Source: Thermoplasmata archaeon (lineage in GTDB: Archaea > Thermoplasmatota > E2 > UBA202 > JdFR-43). From it: 5,113 nucleotides of DNA. Shown here piece by piece: positions 1 through 5,074 of this stretch. Below the pieces are notes generated by a model. It was not told the DNA's origin. It did no database searches and saw only the letters and a program-made list of their open reading frames with translations. Each line of letters opens with the position of its first letter. Within the stretch, counting starts at the first letter, position 1. The stretch is taken from contig QMSU01000101.1 of the NCBI GenBank assembly GCA_003650975.1, positions 1 to 5,113 on the forward strand, written 5' to 3'. The position numbers were made by a program, and so were the translations under genes.

Positions 1-2
1 CC

Positions 3-1712
3 CTCACCTATTCGTTAAGTGAGAGCTGTGGATGGGTTACCGTCACCCCCACCGGTGGCACCTCAACCGGTGAGCATGATACCATCACTGTGAATATTGA
101 CACCACCGGTCTTTCTGTGGGAGTGCACACCTGTGACATCACCATCACTTCAGATGGCGGCAGTGGTACCTTCACCGTCCAGGTGACCATTGTGGCCGAT
201 ACCACTCCTCCAGAAATCAATAACATTGATGCGTCTCCCTCCCCCCAGACAATAAATGGGTATGTGAACATCTCATGTACCATCACCGACAATGTGGGCG
301 TTGATGAGGCAAAGGTATTCATCACCTATCCCGATGCGAGCGTGCATGAATTTGATCTGCTGTTGCAGCGGGGAGATTACTACTTCACCCAGCAGTACAC
401 CGTGGCGGGAATATATGAATACTACATCTATGCAAAGGATGTCAACGGCCTTGACACCGCGAGCAGAATCCTCCAGTTTGAAATCATCGAGACGGACGAG
501 GTCCCCCCTGTCATCACCGACGTTGCGGTGAGCCCAGCGCTTCAGGATTTCGGTGAAGACATTACCATCTCGTGCAACGTGACCGATAACGTGGGAGTTG
601 CCGATGTGCGCATCCGTGTTACCTACCCCGATGACAGTATCCAGAACTTCAGCATCTATCAGAATCACACCGGTGACATGTTTTACTCCATCAAATCTTA
701 CCAACTGATGGGTGCCTATGAATTCTACATATATGCAGTTGACACTTCCGGTAACGGAAACGTGTCCTCCGTGTATGGCTTTGAAATAGATGATCTCTCT
801 CCCCCAGTAATCGAAAACGTCAGTGCAGATCCCCCCACCCAGAACGTGGGCGACCATGTCAACATCTCCTGTACGGTCACCGATAATGTGGAGGTGGACG
901 AGGTTTTCCTCATCGTTATCTACCCGGATGACTCCCACATTAATATCAGCATATCGCATACGGACAGCGTGTATTTCAGCAACAGGGCATATTCCCTGAT
1001 AGGCACCTATGAATTCTATCTCTATGCTCTCGATACCTCGGGCCATTCCATCCAGACAGAAAGCCATACATTCGAAATGCAGGACTTAACACCTCCGGAA
1101 GTGGAGATCGTGGCTCCTGCCACCGGGGCAAAGGTGGGGGATGATGTGCTCATAAAGTGGAACGCAACCGATAATGCAGCCAATACCACCCTTCTCATCA
1201 CCATAAAATACAGCCCGAACAACGGCATCACCTGGCACAATATCGTTACGGATACTGAGAATGATGGTGAATATGTATGGAACACCACGGGCCTGGACGA
1301 CAGCAACGAATACCTCCTTGAAATATCTGCAAAGGATGCATCAAACAATGTGGGAAAGGCAATATCAGATGAATTCACCGTGGACAATACAGTGCCTTCC
1401 ATTATCATAGAGAAGCCGGAAGGGGGAAAGATGTACGTCTTTGACCGTGAAGTGCTGCCTCTTGTGTGCAAAAAGGCATTCATCATAGGAAAAATCACCG
1501 TGCAGGCAACACCTTCTGACACACTCTCCGGAATCGCAAAGGTGGAATTCCATGTGGATGGTACCTATAAAGCACAGGTCACCACATCCCCCTATGAATG
1601 GACATGGGACGAGAAGATATTCGGTGCCCACACCATAAAGGTCACTGCCTACGACAATGCGGGAAATAAAATCGAGAAGGAGATAGAGGTATTTATTATC
1701 AATCCTCTGTAA
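3..1712 (+). CDS. Secreted/surface protein with BACON-like and tandem Ig-like domains (5' partial)
   Basis: The frame is open to the left edge, so the true start and any signal peptide lie outside the window; the GTG at 90 is only an internal codon. The visible 569 residues are all beta-sandwich type. Residues 1-65 resemble a BACON-like domain (WVTVTPTGGTSTGEHDTITV, then DTTGL, then a TITSDGGSGT strand). Residues about 67-162, 166-263 and 266-361 are three related Ig-like repeats, each with a PP start, NISC, TDNV, YPD and a YEFYIYA-like strand. Residues about 364-461 and 463-567 are two diverged Ig-like domains. Eleven N-x-S/T sequons lie in the first four Ig domains, which fits an N-glycosylated extracellular archaeal protein. 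The protein ends right after the last beta strand, with no C-terminal membrane helix or PGF-type sorting tail, so anchoring, if any, must be N-terminal. Exact function is unknown; adhesion or cell-envelope structure is inference. The 3' end overlaps rpl11 on the other strand by 14 bp. Confidence 0.85.
   Translation, partial: LTYSLSESCGWVTVTPTGGTSTGEHDTITVNIDTTGLSVGVHTCDITITSDGGSGTFTVQVTIVADTTPPEINNIDASPSPQTINGYVNISCTITDNVGVDEAKVFITYPDASVHEFDLLLQRGDYYFTQQYTVAGIYEYYIYAKDVNGLDTASRILQFEIIETDEVPPVITDVAVSPALQDFGEDITISCNVTDNVGVADVRIRVTYPDDSIQNFSIYQNHTGDMFYSIKSYQLMGAYEFYIYAVDTSGNGNVSSVYGFEIDDLSPPVIENVSADPPTQNVGDHVNISCTVTDNVEVDEVFLIVIYPDDSHINISISHTDSVYFSNRAYSLIGTYEFYLYALDTSGHSIQTESHTFEMQDLTPPEVEIVAPATGAKVGDDVLIKWNATDNAANTTLLITIKYSPNNGITWHNIVTDTENDGEYVWNTTGLDDSNEYLLEISAKDASNNVGKAISDEFTVDNTVPSIIIEKPEGGKMYVFDREVLPLVCKKAFIIGKITVQATPSDTLSGIAKVEFHVDGTYKAQVTTSPYEWTWDEKIFGAHTIKVTAYDNAGNKIEKEIEVFIINPL
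201..1085 (+). repeat. Three tandem Ig-like coding repeats, period about 297 bp
   Basis: Three consecutive units (about 201-488, 498-791 and 798-1085) encode repeats whose PP start motifs are spaced exactly 99 residues apart. Shared landmarks in order are PP, NISC or TISC, TDNV, TYPD or IYPD, and a Y-E-[YF]-Y-[IL]-Y-A strand before a D-x-[SN]-G turn. Units 1 and 3 remain similar at DNA level around NISC: 34 of 42 bases match between 267-308 and 861-902 by my count. This indicates internal duplication within the gene. Two further domains downstream keep a similar spacing (97 and 100 residues) but have diverged in sequence. Confidence 0.8.
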
Positions 1713-2178
1713 AGAGCTCGTCAAAGGCCCCTTCTTCTATCTTTTTAATTGCCTCCTGTGCCTTCATTCCCTCTATTGTGACGCCGATGGAGACACAGGT
1801 GCCGGCTATTTCCTTTGCCTTTGCTTTTATATCCTTGCCGAGCAGGTCACTTTTTTTCATACGTGCAATCTCCACCAGATCCTTCATGGTGAGGTCGCCT
1901 GCCGGTTCCGTGGTATCGGATGCTCCCTTCTCCAGATTCAGTCGTTTCATGATCAGGGCGGATGCAGGTGGCGTTCCCACCTTCAGTTCAAAACTTTTGG
2001 TTGCAGGGTCGATAATTATCTTCACCGGCACCTTCATTCCCTGAAAATCTTTGGTGAGTTTGTTTATTTCATTGACCACTTCAACGACATTCAGTCCGTG
2101 TGGCCCCAGCGCAGGACCAATGGGCGGGCCTGCCGTCGCCTTTCCTCCTTCCACAAGTACTTCCACTTCTTCTGCCAT
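1699..2178 (-). CDS. rpl11: Large ribosomal subunit protein uL11 (L11)
   Basis: This 159-residue protein is the archaeal form of ribosomal protein L11, which binds 23S rRNA at the GTPase-associated centre and helps elongation factors act. The N-terminal domain carries the typical GGKATAGPPIGPALGPHGLN stretch (residues 11-30). A proline hinge (VGTPPASALI, 67-76) leads to the C-terminal RNA-binding domain. The family signature is visible at K122-E136 (KEIAGTCVSIGVTIE). Length is normal for archaea. The ATG start is supported by an AGGAGG Shine-Dalgarno 9 bases upstream, inside the end of spt5, and only one base separates it from the spt5 stop. It is the last gene of the ftsZ-secE-spt5-rpl11 string; L1, L10 and L12 do not follow. 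Its final codons (ending FTED) overlap the end of the convergent surface-protein gene by 14 bp. Confidence 0.97.
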   Translation of the reverse strand: MAEEVEVLVEGGKATAGPPIGPALGPHGLNVVEVVNEINKLTKDFQGMKVPVKIIIDPATKSFELKVGTPPASALIMKRLNLEKGASDTTEPAGDLTMKDLVEIARMKKSDLLGKDIKAKAKEIAGTCVSIGVTIEGMKAQEAIKKIEEGAFDELFTED

Positions 2179-2179
2179 G

Positions 2180-2629
2180 TTATTCTCCCTCCTTTTTCTT
2201 CAACACTCTTACCTGTTCGCCCCTTACCGTGATGGGTATGGGGACCATTGCATCGAGCAGTTCAACGGTTATTTCCTCCTTTGCATCATCGATGCGCGTC
2301 ACCTTTGCTTTCTCGCCTTTAAAAGGACCGCTCACCAGTTCAATTATCATCCCTTCCTCAATGTTTGCCACCGCTGACGGCGGGAATAGAAAATTCTCAA
2401 TCTCCTCTATCTGCACCTCTTTGTCGAGCACATCCCGGGCGTATCTCATATGCCGTATCACCGTTTTTATTGTCTCTATGTCCTCCCCCTCCACAAATAT
2501 GTATCCCCGCAGTTCTTTCGGTGCGAGGATGGCATGAATTTTTCCTGTCCTCCGGTTTGCCTTCTCGAATAAATTTGCGACGTTCTCCTCCTGGCCAACC
2601 TGTGTCTTCACCACAAATATTTTGCCCAT
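2180..2629 (-). CDS. spt5: Transcription elongation factor Spt5 (NusG family)
   Basis: Archaeal Spt5 binds the RNA polymerase clamp, usually with Spt4, closes it over the DNA and increases processivity; its KOW domain can contact nascent RNA or the ribosome. The 149 residues show the compact archaeal layout. The NGN domain covers about 1-84, beginning MGKIFVVKTQVGQEENVANL, with the conserved LRGYIFVEG core at 40-48. The KOW domain begins around 91 (EEGMIIELVSGPFKGEKAKV). Length is normal. The start follows the secE TAA after one base. The upstream sequence has only a weak purine stretch (AGGGA), so translation is probably coupled to secE. The ftsZ-secE-spt5-rpl11 context supports the assignment over a stand-alone bacterial NusG. 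Confidence 0.96.
   Translation of the reverse strand: MGKIFVVKTQVGQEENVANLFEKANRRTGKIHAILAPKELRGYIFVEGEDIETIKTVIRHMRYARDVLDKEVQIEEIENFLFPPSAVANIEEGMIIELVSGPFKGEKAKVTRIDDAKEEITVELLDAMVPIPITVRGEQVRVLKKKEGE
2188..2193 (-). promoter_or_regulatory. Shine-Dalgarno site of rpl11
   Basis: On the minus strand the sequence is AGGAGG, nine bases before the rpl11 ATG. It lies inside the last codons of spt5 (the KEG of the KKKEGE tail). It is the only strong canonical Shine-Dalgarno site at the three internal operon junctions, so rpl11 may be initiated more independently of the upstream gene than secE or spt5. Confidence 0.75.
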
Positions 2630-2630
2630 C

Positions 2631-2870
2631 TTAAATCCCTAACTTCTCTGCAATCCATGGGGCAACCTGTGTCGCCAGTATCAATATGGTGAACCCGATG
2701 ATGCCTATTATGAAAATTCCTATTGCCGTCATCTGCGATGTTTTGACGAATTCATCTGGTTCGGGATTGCGTGCCATCTTGAATACTCTGCCGTATTTTC
2801 CCTTTCCCAGGCGCTGAAATCGCTGCTCAACTTTCTTCTGGACATCCCACGCCTTATCAATCACATTCAT
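2631..2870 (-). CDS. secE: Preprotein translocase subunit SecE (Sec61 gamma/Sss1 type)
   Basis: SecE clamps the two halves of the SecY channel in the cytoplasmic membrane and is essential for Sec export. The 79-residue protein has the archaeal/eukaryotic one-helix form. An amphipathic, basic N-terminal region (about 1-36) leads to the conserved NPEPDEFVKTSQM stretch (35-47), and then a single membrane span at about 48-69 rich in Ile and Gly (AIGIFIIGIIGFTILIL). It is slightly longer than many archaeal homologues. The ATG follows the ftsZ stop after a single base. No Shine-Dalgarno motif is visible before it, so translational coupling to ftsZ is likely. A GTG two codons downstream is a possible but less attractive start. 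Confidence 0.94.
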   Translation of the reverse strand: MNVIDKAWDVQKKVEQRFQRLGKGKYGRVFKMARNPEPDEFVKTSQMTAIGIFIIGIIGFTILILATQVAPWIAEKLGI

Positions 2871-2871
2871 G

Positions 2872-3984
2872 TTATCGTATCATGTCTATGCCGTATTCCT
2901 TTTCCTCCATCTCGGTGGACGGCCCCAGAATCTGCTTTGATTTGACGCCAGTGAGCACAATCATCACCTTTATCTTGTGCTCCAGGGTCGGATCCACGCC
3001 GGCGCCCCATATTATGGTGGCATCGGGGTTTATTCTTGAATAGAGTTCCTCCACAACACCCTCTGCCTCCTTTATCGTCATATCCTCACCGCCGATCACA
3101 TTGACCAGTGCGCCAGAGGCCTCGCTGATATCCATGTCGAGCAGCGGTGATTTCAGTGCTTCATTCACGGCGTGGATGGCCCGTTCCTCGCTGTCAGATT
3201 CTCCAAGGCCTATCATTGCCACACCGCCGTGTTTCATAATGGTTCTCAAATCGGCAAAATCGAGGTTGATGAGGCCGGGTTTGGTAATCATCTCGGTGAT
3301 ACCCTTTATGCTTCTCATGAGAAGTTCATCGGCAACCTTGAATGCCTTGTTGAGCGGCATGCGCGGTGCTATTTCCAGCAATTTGTCATTCGGTATCACG
3401 ATGACGGTATCACATATATCCTTCAGCCGTGCAAGTCCCATCTCCGCATTTTCCTTTCTCACTCTTCCCTCAACGCTGAATGGAAGGGTCACAATGGAGA
3501 GCGTGAGCGCTCCTGTCTCCTTTGCCACCCGTGACACCACCGGGGCAGATCCGGTTCCTGTTCCTCCTCCCAGTCCGCAGGTGACAAACACAATATCCGA
3601 CCCCTCCAGCATCTTTTTAATCTCACTCTCACTTTCCATGGCAGCCTCTCTGCCCTTTTCAGGAAGTGAGCCTGCACCCATCCCCTTGGTGATGTGCTTC
3701 CCTATCAGGATTTTATGGGGAACCTTTGTATAAAGCAGGTGCTGGGCATCGGTGTTTATTGCTATCAGCTCAGCCCCGTAAATCTTTGCCTCGAAACATC
3801 GTGCAATGGTGTTGGTTCCTGCTCCTCCGCAGCCCACCACCTTTATGTTTGTGGTAAGCCCCGCCAGTACCTGTTCGAGTTCCCTGTTTTTCTCTTCAAG
3901 TTCTCTTTCTTCCTCTGGAGACAAGGTGATTGCTTCATCCTTATCATCTGCTCTCGCAATAGCTTCTTCAACAATTCTTCTCAT
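2872..3984 (-). CDS. ftsZ: Cell division protein FtsZ (archaeal FtsZ1-like)
   Basis: FtsZ is the tubulin-like GTPase that forms the division ring. From the ATG at 3984 the protein has 370 residues. A charged, probably coiled N-terminal region (about 20-42, rich in Glu) precedes the GTPase domain, as in archaeal FtsZ1. The nucleotide-binding loop [11 protein letters not shown] lies at 49-59, the tubulin signature GGGTGTG at 139-145, and the synergy loop NLDFADL with its catalytic aspartates at 240-246. The C-terminal domain ends VKSKQILGP, then a short acidic linker and the hydrophobic tail YGIDMIR, a plausible binding peptide for a partner such as SepF (inference). The frame is open to a TTG at 3999, but a GAGGGTGG Shine-Dalgarno sits correctly before the ATG at 3984, and MRRIVEEA matches the usual FtsZ1 N-terminus. 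It leads the secE-spt5-rpl11 operon, a known archaeal arrangement. Confidence 0.96.
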   Translation of the reverse strand: MRRIVEEAIARADDKDEAITLSPEEERELEEKNRELEQVLAGLTTNIKVVGCGGAGTNTIARCFEAKIYGAELIAINTDAQHLLYTKVPHKILIGKHITKGMGAGSLPEKGREAAMESESEIKKMLEGSDIVFVTCGLGGGTGTGSAPVVSRVAKETGALTLSIVTLPFSVEGRVRKENAEMGLARLKDICDTVIVIPNDKLLEIAPRMPLNKAFKVADELLMRSIKGITEMITKPGLINLDFADLRTIMKHGGVAMIGLGESDSEERAIHAVNEALKSPLLDMDISEASGALVNVIGGEDMTIKEAEGVVEELYSRINPDATIIWGAGVDPTLEHKIKVMIVLTGVKSKQILGPSTEMEEKEYGIDMIR

Positions 3985-3989
3985 GGAAA

Positions 3990-3997
3990 CCACCCTC
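3990..3997 (-). promoter_or_regulatory. Shine-Dalgarno site deciding the ftsZ start
   Basis: The minus strand reads GAGGGTGG, five bases before the ATG at 3984, close to the archaeal consensus GGAGGTGA. It overlaps the alternative upstream TTG (3999) and GTG (3993) codons. This favours the ATG as the true start and argues against the five-residue-longer protein. Confidence 0.6.
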
Positions 3998-4112
3998 AAA
4001 TTTTTAAAGATAAACGAAAAGGTTTATTAAAACGTTTTGATAAATGCCCCAGTATCCATATCAGAGAGCATATCGGGATGCACATGGCCGCAATGCTTCT
4101 TTTTCGCTCCAT
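3996..4112 (-). CDS. Possible small membrane peptide, 38 residues (tentative)
   Basis: An ATG ten bases after the trxB stop opens a 38-codon frame running through the trxB-ftsZ spacer. It is preceded by GGTGGTGA (4121-4114), which resembles an archaeal Shine-Dalgarno. The peptide has a basic start (MERKR), a hydrophobic stretch at about 6-22 ([17 protein letters not shown]) containing a C-x3-C pair, and a basic tail (SKRFNKPFR). Its TGA overlaps the alternative ftsZ TTG codon as TTGA. If real it would link trxB and ftsZ in one transcript. Against it: the predicted ftsZ promoter and palindrome lie inside its 3' half, and a frame of this length can arise by chance. I do not recognise a family; function unknown. 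Confidence 0.25.
   Translation of the reverse strand: MERKRSIAAMCIPICSLIWILGHLSKRFNKPFRLSLKI
4023..4038 (-). promoter_or_regulatory. Predicted BRE/TATA promoter of the ftsZ operon
   Basis: On the minus strand an AAAACG stretch is followed by the TATA-like TTTTAATAAA (4032 down to 4023). A start of transcription about 25 bases downstream would fall near 4002, giving a leader of roughly 18 bases that just contains the ftsZ Shine-Dalgarno site. The geometry fits an archaeal promoter, but the sequence is only a moderate match. A second AT-rich run at 4001-4014 is placed too close to the gene to serve as the TATA box for a transcript carrying the ribosome site. Confidence 0.45.
4023..4044. repeat. 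22-bp near-perfect palindrome over the ftsZ promoter
   Basis: The left arm TTTATTAAAAC (4023-4033) and the right arm GTTTTGATAAA (4034-4044) are reverse complements except for one position per arm (10 of 11 pairs match, no spacer). It overlaps the predicted TATA and BRE of ftsZ and is centred about 50 bases before the ATG. The spacerless symmetry and position are what one expects of an operator for a dimeric regulator that would block TBP/TFB. That role is inference; AT-rich promoter DNA can give chance symmetry, though 10 of 11 pairs is high. Confidence 0.6.
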
Positions 4113-4122
4113 TTCACCACCG

Positions 4123-5046
4123 TCAATAGGGACTTCTTTTTCCCACCAGCGGAAGCGATGAGAGTGTGGCCTTTGCCCCCTGGGCACAGGCTGTAATGAT
4201 CTGCCGTACCCCTCCGGTGACATCTCCCGCGGCGAACACCCTTTCCACGTTTGTTTTCTGCATTCCATCAACCTTTATATATCCATTTTCATCAAGCGCC
4301 ACACCGATTTCCTTGGCAAGGCTGTTCTGGGGCTCCTCTCCAATGGAGACAAACACGCCATCCACCTCAAGCATACTCACCTCTCCGGTCTTGACATTTT
4401 TTATTTTCAGTTTCTCCACCATTTCCTTTCCCAATATCTCCTCCACCACACTGTTCCATATGAATCTCACACCGTTTTCCTTTGCCTCCTCCTCAAGGGC
4501 CTTCTCTGCCCGCAGTTCATCTCTCCGGTGAATGACGGAAACATCGATACCAATCTGCCGCAGAAAGATGGCCTCTATCACAGCACTGCTTCCTCCACCG
4601 ACCACTGCAACCTTCTTTCCCTTGAAAAAAAACCCGTCACAGGTGGCACAGTATGACACACCCTTCCCGGCGAACTCCTGTTCTCCTTTTACTCCAAGTT
4701 TTCTGTGTGCCGTCCCTGTGCAAAGAATGACCGCCCCCACATGATACGTTCCCTTGGTGGTGGTAATTCCGATGGCATCTTCCCTCACCTCAAGGGATGT
4801 TACCTCCTCCCCGAATCTCATTTCTGCATATTCGGCGGCATGCTCCTTCATTTTCTCCATCAGCTCCATGCCTCCTATGCTTTTGAATCCCGGATAGTTT
4901 TCCACCTTCGGCGCCTCTGTGGTGAGCCCGCCCCCCACGCCACGGTCGAACACTGCGGCACGGGCGCCGCTTCTGCCGGCGTAAATGGCGGCAGCATAGC
5001 CAGCCGCACCGGCCCCCACGATGGCAATCTCATAATCGTACTTCAT
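4123..5046 (-). CDS. trxB: Thioredoxin-disulfide reductase (TrxR, NADPH type)
   Basis: This FAD enzyme passes electrons from NADPH through a redox-active disulfide to thioredoxin in the cytoplasm. The 307 residues match the low-molecular-weight TrxR layout. The FAD-binding GAGAAG lies at 11-16. The inserted NADPH domain carries the active site CATCD (C133, C136, D137), the nucleotide loop GGGSSA (150-155) and HRRDELR (173-179), whose arginines contact the 2'-phosphate of NADPH in the E. coli enzyme. The C-terminal FAD motif VFAAGDVTGG is at 270-279. The position after GGG is Ser instead of the common Asp or Asn, and VIEA replaces VEEA. The C-terminus (CAQGAKATLSSLPLVGKRSPY region, 287-307) departs from the usual GEGAIAALSAY. 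The ATG has no Shine-Dalgarno (CCCC before it) and is probably the first base of a leaderless mRNA. A thioredoxin partner gene is not in the window. Confidence 0.95.
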   Translation of the reverse strand: MKYDYEIAIVGAGAAGYAAAIYAGRSGARAAVFDRGVGGGLTTEAPKVENYPGFKSIGGMELMEKMKEHAAEYAEMRFGEEVTSLEVREDAIGITTTKGTYHVGAVILCTGTAHRKLGVKGEQEFAGKGVSYCATCDGFFFKGKKVAVVGGGSSAVIEAIFLRQIGIDVSVIHRRDELRAEKALEEEAKENGVRFIWNSVVEEILGKEMVEKLKIKNVKTGEVSMLEVDGVFVSIGEEPQNSLAKEIGVALDENGYIKVDGMQKTNVERVFAAGDVTGGVRQIITACAQGAKATLSSLPLVGKRSPY

Positions 5047-5065
5047 GGGGGTAAAAAGAATCGGG

Positions 5066-5074
5066 TATTTATAA
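5066..5074 (-). promoter_or_regulatory. TATA box of a leaderless trxB transcript
   Basis: The minus strand reads TTATAAATA, spanning 20 to 28 bases upstream of the A of the trxB ATG. That is the distance from an archaeal TATA box to its transcription start, so transcription should begin at or next to the start codon. The lack of any Shine-Dalgarno before the ATG agrees. The upstream sequence is AT-rich (TTTAAAA) and gives only a weak BRE. Confidence 0.6.

Noticed and set aside
90..92. GTG at 90 as the start of the surface protein
   Set aside because: The frame is open upstream to the window edge and the BACON-like domain begins before it, so the GTG is an internal valine.
273..1067. A 264-codon open frame on the minus strand opposite the surface-protein repeats
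   Set aside because: It mirrors the repeat pattern of the plus-strand gene, has no recognisable domain, and the plus-strand protein has clear Ig-like structure; it is an antisense shadow.
3101..3733. A 210-codon plus-strand open frame inside ftsZ
   Set aside because: It lies opposite the highly conserved FtsZ GTPase coding region, is rich in Ser and Pro as antisense frames often are, and has no known domain.
3985..3999. TTG at 3999 as the ftsZ start
   Set aside because: It would place the GAGGGTGG ribosome site inside the coding region; the ATG at 3984 has correct spacing and the usual FtsZ1 N-terminus. The TTGA overlap with the small ORF keeps it as a minor alternative.
4055..4077. ATAT-AGAGAG-ATAT symmetry in the spacer after trxB as a terminator hairpin
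   Set aside because: The paired arms are only about four bases and no T-run follows on the minus strand, so it does not support a terminator.
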